DNA of 64,000 nucleotides. Origin: CAZPMT01 sp964587655. Its GTDB lineage: Bacteria; Hydrogenedentota; Hydrogenedentia; Hydrogenedentales; SLHB01. Positions within the stretch are counted from its first letter, which is position 1; each line of letters opens with the position of its first letter. The stretch covers positions 62,001 through 126,000 of the forward strand of contig CAZPMT010000001.1 in assembly GCA_964587655.1 (NCBI GenBank), written 5' to 3'. The notes beneath the pieces are model-generated. The model was not told the origin of the DNA. It worked only from the letters and a program-made list of their open reading frames with translations, and made no database searches. Made by a program: the position numbers and the translations under genes. Below, in pieces: positions 1 through 8,407 of the stretch.

Positions 1-12
1 GAGGAAACGTCA

Positions 13-1095
13 ATGCTGAAGTTTGAAAAGATACGCATCGGAACCGTGACCTATGAAGCCGGCGCGGTATTTGACGTAAACAATGACGGTATTCTCGATA
101 TCGTCTCGGGTGAGTACTGGTTTGAAGGGCCGGACTTCCAAAAACAGCACAAGATCTGCGATATCCAACGGGTGGACGATTACTACGACGACTTCAGCGA
201 CTATCCTATCGATGTCAACGGCGACGGGTATCTCGACATCGTCACCGGCGGCTGGTGGGGCGAGACGCTTCGCTGGCGTGAGAACCCGAAAGGACAGATC
301 GTCGAATGGAAGGCCCATGACATCGGTAAGACAGGCAGTATTGAGCGCGCCTGCTTTTGGGACATCGATGGCGATGGAAACGTGGAGGTCGTGCCTAACT
401 GCCCAGGAAAGCCATTCGTCGCGTTTAAGCTTGACCGCGATGCAGCCGGAAAAGGCGCGGGAACGTTCAAGAGATTCGTGTTGTCTGATATTCCTCAGGG
501 TCATGGTCTCGGTTTCGGAGACATATCCGGAAGCGGACGCGGGGACATCGTCAGTGCCGGCGGATGGCTTGAAGCGCCGGCCGACCGATGGAATGGCAAG
601 TGGGAATGGCATCCCGAATTCAATTTTGGCGGCGCCAGTGTGCCTATCCTGGTCCATGATGTAAACGGTGATGGGCTCAACGACATCATCGTAGGCCAGG
701 GCCACGACTATGGTCTCGCGTGGTGGGAACAGCGCAAGGACGGCGAGGGCAAGCGCACCTGGATTAAGCACGACATCGATCCGAACCGCTCGCAGTATCA
801 CGATATGCAGTTGGTCGACATTGACAACGACGGCCAACTGGAACTGATTACCGGCAAGAGGTACCGTGCGCATCAGGAGAACGATCCCGGTTCGCTCGAC
901 CCGATCGGAATCTACTATTTTAAGATCAACGGCGGCAACTTCGTCCGAAACACGATCGACTATGGACCCGCCGGAAAAGCCAGCGGCGCCGGCATATACT
1001 TCTGGGTACAGGACATCGACGGCAACGGATGGAAAGACGTCCTTGCCCCAGGCAAAGACGGATTGTTCTTGTTTAAGAATCTCGGCCCGAAATAG
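13..1095 (+). CDS. FG-GAP/VCBS repeat protein
   Basis: This 360-aa protein is built of calcium-binding-like FG-GAP/VCBS repeats. Motifs such as DVNNDGILDIV, DVNGDGYLDIV, DIDGDGNVEVV, DVNGDGLNDII and DIDNDGQLELI recur every 50-60 residues and end with a DIDGNGWKDVL copy. Such repeats form beta-propeller blades in surface or secreted proteins, often with carbohydrate- or protein-binding roles. The start at 13 is preceded by GAGG at the window edge. No signal peptide is visible, so either export uses another route or the protein is intracellular. It converges on the glycosyltransferase genes, with 16 bp between the stops. The specific ligand is unknown. Confidence 0.85.
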   Translation: MLKFEKIRIGTVTYEAGAVFDVNNDGILDIVSGEYWFEGPDFQKQHKICDIQRVDDYYDDFSDYPIDVNGDGYLDIVTGGWWGETLRWRENPKGQIVEWKAHDIGKTGSIERACFWDIDGDGNVEVVPNCPGKPFVAFKLDRDAAGKGAGTFKRFVLSDIPQGHGLGFGDISGSGRGDIVSAGGWLEAPADRWNGKWEWHPEFNFGGASVPILVHDVNGDGLNDIIVGQGHDYGLAWWEQRKDGEGKRTWIKHDIDPNRSQYHDMQLVDIDNDGQLELITGKRYRAHQENDPGSLDPIGIYYFKINGGNFVRNTIDYGPAGKASGAGIYFWVQDIDGNGWKDVLAPGKDGLFLFKNLGPK

Positions 1096-1111
1096 ATCGA
1101 CGGATAGGAAT

Positions 1112-2356
1112 TCAGAATACAGAATGGCCCGTCGTCGCGGTCTTGTAGATTTCTTCTAGACCATTCATGTGGCTCTCAGGGTCGTGGTTGGCGCGGACTC
1201 GTTCCCGTGCGGCCATTCCCATCTCGCGCAGGCGATGTTTATCTCGGGCAAGCTCACGAAGCGCATCCGCGAGGGACTCGGCGTCTCCTGGGCGAAAAAG
1301 GCGTCCAACGCTGTCGTCGACCAATTCCGGGAGGCCGCCAATCGAGCTGGCCGCGACGGGCTTACCTAGCGCCATTGCCTCGACTATTGCGTATGGCTGG
1401 TTCTCGTACCACTCCGACGGCACGATCACGAGACGGGCGCCACGGATCAGGTCAAAGAGTTCCTTGCCCTTCTTGTATCCAACCCGGTGAACGCCCCTGA
1501 GGCCGCGCTCCGCGATTGCGCGATCCAGCCCGCTCTCTTCGGGGCCGGTTCCGGCGATGACCAGTGGGATATCCACGCCCATCCGCTCGTACGCCGTCAG
1601 CAGAGTGTACACGCCTTTGTGCTTGAGAAGCTGGCCGAAAAACAGGAGATAATCGCCGGGATCGAATTGCGGCTTGTATGCGGATGCGTCCAGAAAGTTG
1701 TTGAGGTGATCGATTGGCGGCATAGGAAGACCGAACGATTCAACCTTCTCCTTGAGGAAGTGCGAAGGAGAGATGAAACGATCGACCCCGTTCGGGTAAA
1801 GGCCGAACATCGTATGGACCACCTTGGCGGTGAAGGCCAGGAAGCTCGCGGACGCGCTGTCGTTGTAACACCGGTTTTTCAGAATGCTGAGAAACCGGCG
1901 GGGCCGGCACTCCTCGCACACGCGGCCATGCGTGAACAGCACGTTATTGGCGCACACCGGCTGGTAATCGTGGAGCGTTTGGACGACGGGCACGCCCGCG
2001 CGGCGCGCCGCGAGAATCACTGAAGGCGAAAGCTGATAGAACAGGTTTTGGCAGTGCACCACATCCGGACGGAACTCGGAGATCGCCTTTGCCATTACGG
2101 CGGCTGCGCCTCGATGGTAAACCCCGTGCACGTATGCCGCGAGTCGCTCGCCCGCGCCCGCACCCTTCCACGTCTTGTTGGTCAATCCGGCCGGAACCGT
2201 ATACAGGGGATAGTTCGCCGGCAAGTTGTCGGGCTGGTCCATGGACAGGAAGGCGGCTTCGTGTCCGTGGCGCGTCAACAGACATGCGAGGTCCAACGCA
2301 TATCGGTCGGCGCCGCCTGTCAGTTTGTGATACTTGTTGACGACGAGGACTCTCAC
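1112..2356 (-). CDS. Glycosyltransferase family 4
   Basis: A 414-aa GT-B fold glycosyltransferase. It has an N-terminal acceptor domain (MRVLVVNKYHKLTGGADRYA, glycine-rich loop), an HDYQPVCANN segment near residue 138 typical of GT4 acceptor domains, and a C-terminal nucleotide-sugar domain with FGQLLKHKGV and the EX7E-like stretch PSEWYENQPYAIVEAMALG. It should transfer a sugar to a glycan or lipid acceptor at the cytoplasmic membrane. Its start overlaps the stop of the upstream GT4 gene by 4 nt (ATGA), so the two are translationally coupled and probably act in one polysaccharide pathway. Donor and acceptor cannot be told from sequence. Confidence 0.88.
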   Translation of the reverse strand: MRVLVVNKYHKLTGGADRYALDLACLLTRHGHEAAFLSMDQPDNLPANYPLYTVPAGLTNKTWKGAGAGERLAAYVHGVYHRGAAAVMAKAISEFRPDVVHCQNLFYQLSPSVILAARRAGVPVVQTLHDYQPVCANNVLFTHGRVCEECRPRRFLSILKNRCYNDSASASFLAFTAKVVHTMFGLYPNGVDRFISPSHFLKEKVESFGLPMPPIDHLNNFLDASAYKPQFDPGDYLLFFGQLLKHKGVYTLLTAYERMGVDIPLVIAGTGPEESGLDRAIAERGLRGVHRVGYKKGKELFDLIRGARLVIVPSEWYENQPYAIVEAMALGKPVAASSIGGLPELVDDSVGRLFRPGDAESLADALRELARDKHRLREMGMAARERVRANHDPESHMNGLEEIYKTATTGHSVF

Positions 2357-3552
2357 GGACGCGTTTCCCTTCGCCGGCTCGCGATGACCTCCTGATAAAC
2401 GTTGATCGTCTCAATGGAGATCGAATCCCAATTCAGTTTCTTCTCGATCAGCTCGCGTGAGCGGCGGCCCTTTGCGCTTCGCAGTTCGTCGTTCGAGACG
2501 AGCGCCGTCACGGCTTCCGCCAATGCGGGCGCGCTGCCACGTTCGAACAGGATGCCGTTCTCGTTTTCGACCGAATACAGGGCGTACTCGCGATCCGGCA
2601 ACACCAGCGGCAACCCGCAGCTTGCCGCCTCGAGCACGGTGATCGACCAGTCGCCCGGCCACACGCCAATGTCCGCGGCGCTATAGAACGAAGACAGTTC
2701 GCCGTTGTCGACAAATGGGATCCAGGTCACGTGTTTGGCTATGCCGCGTCGCGCGATGATCCCTTCGAGTTCCGCGCGGTATTCGGGCGGCGCGTTTCCG
2801 ACTATCAGCAAATGTGCGCGCGGATCGCGCCTCACGACCTCCGCCATTGCCTCGATCAACACATGATTGTCCTTGTTTCGCGTGATCTTCCCCGCGTTCA
2901 CGATCACGACTGCTTCCGGCGGAATGCCTAAGCGCGCGCGGACGGCGGCGCCCCGCTCGGAATCGCGTTTGAACCGCTCGGGATCCGCCCCAAGGTGGAC
3001 AAGCGTCGTCAGCCGCTCCTCGATGCCGAATTCCTCTCGAACGAGCCGCCGAACTTCGTGCGACATCGGCATGACGCGGCCCACGCTGCCTATCCACAAC
3101 GGACGCAGCACGCGACGAAAGATCCCGTAGAAGATCCTTTTCTGAAAAGTATATGGCTGGATGTTGAAGTAATTGTTGTGATCGTCGAGCACCAGCGGAT
3201 AACGCCGCCGCCGGTTGCCCGCGAGAACTTGCCAGGTCGGGATCGTTATTACATTATGGGCGTGGATGATATCCGGCGCCTGGGCCTCGATCTCACGCCA
3301 GAGACCCCTGAGATAGACCCAGTTATGCGCGCGCCAGTGAGTGGGACTCGGCAAACGGACCAGCATAACACCGTTGACCTCCTCGCGCGCGGCCCCCACT
3401 TGGCGATCTCTCACGAGCGCCGCCCCGGAAGGCATACGATCCGAAGCGATTATCGAGACCTGATGGCCGCGCCGCGCCTGTGCGGGCGCGAGGCAGTTTT
3501 CCTGATAGCCCATTTCGCCTTGGTAAAAACTGGTTACGTGCAGGATCTTCAT
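2353..3552 (-). CDS. Glycosyltransferase family 4
   Basis: A 399-aa GT4 enzyme beginning MKILHVTSFYQGEMGYQENC. Features are an acceptor-binding N-terminal half with DIIHAHNVITIPTW, a DDHNNYFN segment, and a donor-binding half with VNAGKITRNKDNHVLIEAM and PGDWSITVLEAASCGLPLVL carrying the conserved Glu. The ATG at 3552 begins the recognisable fold. A longer frame to 3597 exists, and no strong Shine-Dalgarno precedes either start. The gene is the first intact one of a two-gene glycosyltransferase unit. It follows a small reading frame that looks like the tail of a methyltransferase. Confidence 0.85.
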   Translation of the reverse strand: MKILHVTSFYQGEMGYQENCLAPAQARRGHQVSIIASDRMPSGAALVRDRQVGAAREEVNGVMLVRLPSPTHWRAHNWVYLRGLWREIEAQAPDIIHAHNVITIPTWQVLAGNRRRRYPLVLDDHNNYFNIQPYTFQKRIFYGIFRRVLRPLWIGSVGRVMPMSHEVRRLVREEFGIEERLTTLVHLGADPERFKRDSERGAAVRARLGIPPEAVVIVNAGKITRNKDNHVLIEAMAEVVRRDPRAHLLIVGNAPPEYRAELEGIIARRGIAKHVTWIPFVDNGELSSFYSAADIGVWPGDWSITVLEAASCGLPLVLPDREYALYSVENENGILFERGSAPALAEAVTALVSNDELRSAKGRRSRELIEKKLNWDSISIETINVYQEVIASRRRETRP

Positions 3553-3603
3553 GGTGTTGACCAAGTATCTGACGCGGAATCGCCTCAACGGCGGCACGGC
3601 GGT

Positions 3604-3768
3604 TCACTCTGGAGCGTGGGCTATCAACGCCAGTTCGGAGAACATCTCCGGCCAAAGTCGTGCAAACTTGTCGTCGATTGCGCGTCCGAAGAGACGCGGC
3701 CCAACGTAGTATCCCAACTTTTCCACACCCGCAAAACCGCAGTACAGGCGTTCTTCGCTGGTCACCAT
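3604..3768 (-). pseudogene. Short ORF, possible C-terminal remnant of a methyltransferase
   Basis: The frame from an ATG at 3768 to TGA at 3604 encodes 54 aa ending GRAIDDKFARLWPEMFSELALIAHAPE. The frame also stays open upstream, into the 3' end of the DapA-family gene, reading protein-like sequence (VVGADGDHIETRLMVTSEE). The tail resembles the last segment of class I SAM methyltransferases (aromatic/Pro, then L/F, then a hydrophobic strand ending VARxP). It may be a fragment of a sugar or natural-product methyltransferase from the same glycan cluster, or a genuine small gene. There is no good ribosome binding site. The family link is inference. Confidence 0.35.
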
Positions 3769-3800
3769 GAGTCTCGTCTCAATATGGTCCCCATCAGCCC

Positions 3801-4694
3801 CTACAACAGCCCTGAGCGTTCCAGGGCCTTGGCGAAGATTCTCTTTTCGACGGCGGTGAGTTCGCGTTGCGGCGGACGTACCGCGCCGGCGTCAAAACCG
3901 CGCAAACGGAGACCTTCCTTGTAGTACGCCACCATGCGCCCGTATTGGAACAGGTTGCACGCATGAGCAAGTTTCACTTGGCCTTGCCACGCTTTTTTCA
4001 GATCTCCCTTCCGGACGCTGTTGAAGATCCCCAGGAATAACTCAGGGACTGCGTTAGCCGTACTCGACACGGATCCGTTTGCGCCCGCGACCAGCGCCTG
4101 GAACGTGTACTCGTCCACGCCGTTGATGACGTTGAATCCCTTCGGGACGCTCGCAAGGATCCGCGTGAGCGCGGACATATCGCTGCTGCTGTCTTTCATG
4201 CCGATGATATTTTCGAAGCGCTGGGCCAGTGAGCAGATTAACGCAGGCGACAGCCAGTTCCTCGCGCAACCGGGAATGTTATAGAGGAGGATCGGAAAAC
4301 CCTTTGCCGCGTTCGCCACGGCCCCGTAATGCGCCGCTAACGCCGCATCGTCGTAGGCATAGAAACCAGGCGCCACTACGCCGGCGGCGGCCGCGCCCGA
4401 TTCCATTGCGTGCCGCGTCAGCTCGATTGTGGACGCGGTGTCGAGACAACCCGTTTGCGCGATTACTTTGAGACGTTTGCCAGCCGCCGCCACGACCGTC
4501 TCGATAAGCCTCTTACGTTCATCGAGTGTCATGAGCATGCCCTCGCCGGTGGTGCCGCCAGGGAACAGGCCGTGCACGCCCTGGCCGGCGAGCCGCGCCG
4601 CGAGCGCGCCCGCTTTCTCATAGTCAACCAGTTTTCCGTTCTTCGTGAAAGGGGTCAACAGCGCGGGGATTACACCTTCGAGATGAAACTTCAT
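3801..4694 (-). CDS. Dihydrodipicolinate synthase/N-acetylneuraminate lyase family aldolase
   Basis: A 297-aa class I aldolase of the DapA/NanA/KDG-aldolase superfamily. It carries the substrate loop PGGTTGEG near residue 46, the catalytic tyrosine in LLYNIPG and the Schiff-base lysine in IIGMKDSSSD. It should condense or cleave pyruvate with an aldehyde. In this carbohydrate-rich context a sugar-acid aldolase is more likely than lysine biosynthesis, but sequence alone cannot decide. The start at 4694 was chosen because GGAGGTAAC precedes it and the fold begins there (KFHLEGVIPALLTPF). An operator-like palindrome overlapping a promoter lies just upstream. Confidence 0.87.
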   Translation of the reverse strand: MKFHLEGVIPALLTPFTKNGKLVDYEKAGALAARLAGQGVHGLFPGGTTGEGMLMTLDERKRLIETVVAAAGKRLKVIAQTGCLDTASTIELTRHAMESGAAAAGVVAPGFYAYDDAALAAHYGAVANAAKGFPILLYNIPGCARNWLSPALICSLAQRFENIIGMKDSSSDMSALTRILASVPKGFNVINGVDEYTFQALVAGANGSVSSTANAVPELFLGIFNSVRKGDLKKAWQGQVKLAHACNLFQYGRMVAYYKEGLRLRGFDAGAVRPPQRELTAVEKRIFAKALERSGLL

Positions 4695-4720
4695 GGTTAC
4701 CTCCATTCGGCAAATCGTCA

Positions 4721-4758
4721 AGATTACTCTATAGACAAGGGGTTGCAACTCCTTGTCT
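4721..4758 (-). promoter_or_regulatory. Promoter with overlapping operator-like palindrome upstream of the aldolase gene
   Basis: On the minus strand, TTGCAA (4743-4748) and TAATCT (4721-4726) are spaced by 16 bp, 27 nt before the aldolase start. The -35 element is the centre of a 26-bp near-perfect palindrome (4733-4758, one mismatched pair; outer half-sites AGACAAGG/CCTTGTCT). Overlap of a dyad with the -35 box is the classic position for a repressor. It is not followed by a T-run, so a terminator is less likely. Confidence 0.45.
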
Positions 4759-4776
4759 TGGTTTCGGGTCTGTGCG

Positions 4777-5544
4777 TCAGTCAAGAGTGTGGAGCAGTTG
4801 GCCAAGGCGCGTGTAAGTCTCCTTAAAGCCCGTCTTCAGGGCCTTGATGTATTCCTCTTGATTCGGGATCCATGGCTCGTGCGGGGCCAACGCCGTCGCC
4901 CACTCGAAACGGAACGTTGTTCCGAAACCTTCGAGCACCAGCCTTGCCGACGGCGCCTCGATGTCAATGGCGGCTTTGTCCGACCAGAGGTCTTTCTTCT
5001 GGAAGATGATCAGGTTTGTTCGCGCGAACTTCCGTAGCGCCCCCTGCGGCTCATCGCTTGCCGATGAGCCGATCACGATCTGCGTCGGCGAGATCTTGCG
5101 GCCATCCGGCGCGACGAGGCAGGCCGTTATGCCGCGCAGTCCCACCACGTCATACGCGATGCTCATATCCGGAAGCATCGAGACGAGACGGCATTCGAAC
5201 ACGAGGTAGTTTTCCTGCACGCGCGCCGCGGCCGCATCGAGCTTGGGATCGATCTTTTCGCCCTGTTCGAGCGACTTCGCGCGCCGCAACCGCGTTACGT
5301 CCGAGCCCAGCCACACCGCATAGGAATCCGGGGAGAAAAGCTCAGGATACGGGCCCTTTTCGAGTTGAATCCCCGAGATGAACGTCGCCGGGAAAAACTC
5401 AGTCACGAACACCGGCTCGACTTTCGACGCGTCCTCTTTCCCTGTCTTGCAGGAAATAGTGAAAATGCCGGCGGCCAGCGTAACGCACAGAAGGCGTGTC
5501 GGCACGCCCCACCACACGATCATCCGCTTCAAACGCAGGGTCAT
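4777..5544 (-). CDS. Predicted lipoprotein of unknown function
   Basis: A 255-aa protein with a basic N-terminus, a hydrophobic stretch (VTLAAGIFTISC) and a lipobox cysteine near residue 32 followed by polar residues. This marks a type II signal peptide. The body is beta-rich with no recognised domain. Its ATG overlaps the TGA of the upstream gene by one base (TGATG), so the two are coupled. The neighbour is another short exported protein that contains YIPSLGYPSIYKM. The pair may act together in the periplasm. No function is assigned. Confidence 0.75.
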   Translation of the reverse strand: MTLRLKRMIVWWGVPTRLLCVTLAAGIFTISCKTGKEDASKVEPVFVTEFFPATFISGIQLEKGPYPELFSPDSYAVWLGSDVTRLRRAKSLEQGEKIDPKLDAAAARVQENYLVFECRLVSMLPDMSIAYDVVGLRGITACLVAPDGRKISPTQIVIGSSASDEPQGALRKFARTNLIIFQKKDLWSDKAAIDIEAPSARLVLEGFGTTFRFEWATALAPHEPWIPNQEEYIKALKTGFKETYTRLGQLLHTLD

Positions 5545-5975
5545 CAGGATCCTCCTCTTGGAGGTTTTTCATCGGGCTTGTCTTTCTTCTCGCCCTCGGG
5601 CTTGAGCGGGACCTCTTCCTTCTTTTCGGTCCCGTCGCGGCGGAAGACTTTCTGAACGTTTGCCGGATCATCCGCCGGACCAGTCAGCAGCATCTTGTAG
5701 ATCGAGGGATACCCGAGGCTGGGGATATACTCCATTTCCAGCCAATACCCCTGTTTTCCTTTCACGGTCTCCTCGCCAACTATGGCCAGGCGCATCTTGC
5801 CGAGCTGGACCGTTCCGCCGTCTTTCGTCTGGCCCCCCGTGACGACGTACCACGCCCATGCTCCCACTTTCGGGTTTACCAGTTTTCCAGAGAATACATC
5901 GCTGATAACCCCCTATGCCCGCGCTGTTGCGCAAGAGAATACAAGCAGGAGAACGCACGCAGCAACGCGCTTCAT
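5544..5975 (-). pseudogene. Small secreted protein gene interrupted by TAG just after the signal peptide
   Basis: ATG at 5975 follows a strong site (GGAGG, 8 nt away) and encodes a clean signal peptide, MKRVAACVLLLVFSCATARA. The next codon is TAG (5913-5915). The same frame then runs on for 123 codons (GVISDVFSGKLVNPKVGAWA onward) to a TGA that overlaps the lipoprotein start. The mature part includes YWLEMEYIPSLGYPSIYKML and a charged tail rich in K/E/P. A CAG-to-TAG change would explain the break exactly. A GTG at 5867 could restart translation but would lose the export signal. It is either a fresh pseudogene or a consensus error. Confidence 0.7.
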
Positions 5976-6396
5976 TTGATCCGCCTCCATCCGTACATCC
6001 AGACCGATGCGATCATCCTATCACAGCGGCTCGGCGCGAATCACTGGCATCGTGGCCGCGGCGTCCTCGCCGCGTACTCGTCAGGAGCCGCTTTAAGCGA
6101 AGCATGTGCGCCGAAACGCGGCGAGGACGCCGCGGCCACGATGCCAGTGAACTTGCGCAGGGGTTAGCGGATGAAGTAAGGGGGAGAGAAACAGCGGGAG
6201 CAGCGTCGGGAATGCTCTATCTTTAGGGGGTTATGACTGCCCCACTCGACGTCCATGTGAGACGTTATATGAGCTGTTCTCGAAACGCTGCTCCAACTGA
6301 CAGAGCCATTATACCACATTTTGCCGCTGTCAACGGCGGGACAAAGAAAAAATCTGGCACGGCTGCAACCCGTTGGCACAGACTGATGTGGAAGCA
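5976..6396. other. Intergenic stretch with a large palindrome, no gene
   Basis: This 421-bp gap separates the exosortase partner gene from the small secreted-protein gene, both on the minus strand. The only structure is the 34-bp perfect inverted repeat at 6041-6150. The open frames crossing it lack ribosome binding sites and are compositionally unlike proteins. A promoter for the gene starting at 5975 should lie here but no convincing one was identified. Confidence 0.6.
6041..6150. repeat. Perfect 34-bp inverted repeat (GC-rich palindrome family A)
   Basis: The arms at 6041-6074 and 6117-6150 are exact reverse complements, separated by 42 nt. The core is CCGCGGCGTCCTCGCCGCG. A related but diverged palindrome lies at 57607-57684 (core GCGCGACGTCCTCGTCGCG). 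A shared core in two distant intergenic places points to a dispersed, possibly mobile, palindromic element rather than a local terminator. Confidence 0.85.
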
Positions 6397-6951
6397 TCAC
6401 TCGCCGGCGGCGCCGCGCTGGTGCGGCGGTTCTGTGGAATCGTCGTTGCTTAGATACGCGAGCAACTTGTCCCAATAGGCCAGCACAATCCACAGCAGGA
6501 ACGGCAATGTGATGGCGATGAACCCGATCGCCGTCGGCAGGGCCGTCTTTTTGGCCAGGAACGTGAGAAGGATTGTGGCCACGTGAAATACGAAGATGAT
6601 GCCGATGCCGATGCCCAGAATACGAAGGCGTCTCAACCACTTGATCTTAGGCGTTGCCAGCACCAGCGCGATGTACGGCGCGATGTTGGTGATCAGGTGG
6701 CCGATGTCTTCCATGAGCATAGTGCCGTAAGCCAGGGATGTGTCCGTGTTAAGGAAGCCGGCCTTCGTGACAATGACATCCCCGATTGGATACTGGACGA
6801 TGTACTTGAGGATCAGGAACGCAACGTGGCCCAAGACCCAAGTGTACGCCGGCAGGACCATCAGCCACAGAACAAGGCAGATCGGCGCCAAGACGAGGAA
6901 ACGCAGGCATAACCACAGCGTGTTTCGCGCGGGATGCGATGCATCGCTCAT
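6397..6951 (-). CDS. Exosortase-associated integral membrane protein
   Basis: A 184-aa protein with about four hydrophobic segments (around residues 13-45, 80-98, 105-130 and 138-160) and a hydrophilic C-terminal tail. The start at 6951 overlaps the exosortase stop by 4 nt (ATGA), so it is translationally coupled to it. XrtH-type exosortases are often followed by a dedicated membrane partner of this size, and the coupling supports that reading. No catalytic motif is evident. It may stabilise the sortase or present its substrate. The identification rests on context and topology rather than sequence signature. Confidence 0.65.
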   Translation of the reverse strand: MSDASHPARNTLWLCLRFLVLAPICLVLWLMVLPAYTWVLGHVAFLILKYIVQYPIGDVIVTKAGFLNTDTSLAYGTMLMEDIGHLITNIAPYIALVLATPKIKWLRRLRILGIGIGIIFVFHVATILLTFLAKKTALPTAIGFIAITLPFLLWIVLAYWDKLLAYLSNDDSTEPPHQRGAAGE

Positions 6952-8276
6952 GATGGCCTCCGCCTCACCAGTAACTCGACCCAGCCCATCCACAACGCCA
7001 CCACGAATACGATGTAGATTCCCTGCCAGATGTATTCGTGAGAGAACTTGAACCACTTGCCGCCGCTATCGATCGCCCCCACCACCGCCAGACACGCAAG
7101 CCGGAGCGCGTTGACCCAGTAGAGAATCGGAAGACCAATAAAGATCCCGGCAAAACGCTTCCACCAACGCGCCGGAAACGCCAGGATCGCCGCAAGAAAA
7201 ATCGCCATCGCCTGGACCGCGCCGCAGTCCGGGACGACAATAAAGTTGAACCCTACGTCTCGCCGCGCCTTCGGGTTTCCCTGTGCGGCTGCGGCTTCCT
7301 GCTTGGCCTGTTCTTCCAACTGGGCTGCTTCCGCGCGCTTCTGTTCGATCTGCATCGCGCGGGCATCCTCCGGCAGCGAAGTATCCTTCTCCAATTCGGC
7401 CAACTGCGACTTCGTGTCGGCAAGACGCCGCCCGAAACCCGGTTTCAGCACAAAAGAAACCAGCGGGCCGGTATCCCGCTGTTTCATTTGTGCAAGTTTC
7501 ATCTCCGCGGCCTGGATCTGTTGCGAAGGTGCCGGCTCAGCATACTCGTACGCAATGAATCCGCCGATGAGAAGCAACAGTATTCCGACAAGGGCGATGA
7601 GGATACCCGCAGTTCGCCAACCTTTGAGGGCGTATATGGTTGCTCCGCACGCAACACTGACCAGCCCCATTCCGAGCAAGAGCAGCGCACCGGGTATCGA
7701 AAGCAGCGCGAGGCAACCGAATGCAGGTACCCAGAACAATAACATGGGATATTCCCGTTGCAGATCGTAGAATCCCTGGGACGCCTGCAGGATCGCGTCC
7801 GATTTCAGCCGCGCCACCTCCTGCTCTGCATCCTTCATGCTCCGCCGGTACGTCGCCGCCTGGTACTCCCACGCCTCCCACGGAGTGAGCGGCGGCTCCG
7901 CGCTCGAGCCGGCCTTCAACGCGATCGGCGGCGGAAGCTTCGGCGCCTCTTCCCCGCGGCCTAACGCCTCCAACGCCGCCCGCACGGCAGCTTCCCGGCC
8001 CCGATACCGTTCCGCGCTGCCCACTTCGCATGAATGACCGACGCGCTTCAAGAGAACCGTCGTGCTCCGCGCCACCTGAAGGAGGTACCAATCATTGAAT
8101 TTCGTCCAACGGGCCAGTTCGTAGCCAAAGAGCAGGACAAACACGCTGATCACGAACACCGACACGAACATGATGGTTCTGCGCCGCAACGCCTTCTTGC
8201 GCCCTGCGTCGGAATGCCCGGATGACGGAGGATTCTCCGGATTCTCTTGCGTCAGTGTTTCAACGGAATCGGACAT
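6948..8276 (-). CDS. Exosortase/archaeosortase family transpeptidase, XrtH-like, with long N-terminal extension
   Basis: A 442-aa membrane enzyme. The last 95 residues carry the exosortase triad: Cys351 (VPDCGAVQAMAIFLAAILAF), Arg392 (YWVNALRLACL) and His413 (FSHEYIWQGIYIVF). Exosortases cut C-terminal sorting signals and pass the protein to a cell-surface linkage. The N-terminal part is unusual. It has one TM near 33-52, an approximately 100-residue soluble segment with Gln/Glu/Arg-rich helices, two or three TMs near 165-235, and a second Gln/Ala-rich coiled-coil-like stretch (about 240-340) before the catalytic core. The spacing of C, R and H resembles XrtH most. No IPTL-CTERM or PEP-CTERM substrate is seen nearby. 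Confidence 0.75.
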   Translation of the reverse strand: MSDSVETLTQENPENPPSSGHSDAGRKKALRRRTIMFVSVFVISVFVLLFGYELARWTKFNDWYLLQVARSTTVLLKRVGHSCEVGSAERYRGREAAVRAALEALGRGEEAPKLPPPIALKAGSSAEPPLTPWEAWEYQAATYRRSMKDAEQEVARLKSDAILQASQGFYDLQREYPMLLFWVPAFGCLALLSIPGALLLLGMGLVSVACGATIYALKGWRTAGILIALVGILLLLIGGFIAYEYAEPAPSQQIQAAEMKLAQMKQRDTGPLVSFVLKPGFGRRLADTKSQLAELEKDTSLPEDARAMQIEQKRAEAAQLEEQAKQEAAAAQGNPKARRDVGFNFIVVPDCGAVQAMAIFLAAILAFPARWWKRFAGIFIGLPILYWVNALRLACLAVVGAIDSGGKWFKFSHEYIWQGIYIVFVVALWMGWVELLVRRRPS

Positions 8277-8407
8277 GCTTCGGATATGCTCCTGTTTGCA
8301 GCCGCAGCTTTGCGCCAGAGGATATCAGGTACTCGGACCGACCTGCAAACAGACCTGCGCCATGTCGGCAATCGATTCCCTACGGATTCGGACACTGCAA
8401 ACAATAA

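Noticed and set aside
4733..4758. Rho-independent terminator of the lipoprotein gene.
   Set aside because: There is no T-run on either side, and the dyad overlaps a promoter in the correct position for the aldolase gene.
6164..6640. A 158-codon frame overlapping the exosortase partner gene.
   Set aside because: It is His/Arg-rich shadow coding in another frame of the same strand and crosses the gap without a ribosome site.
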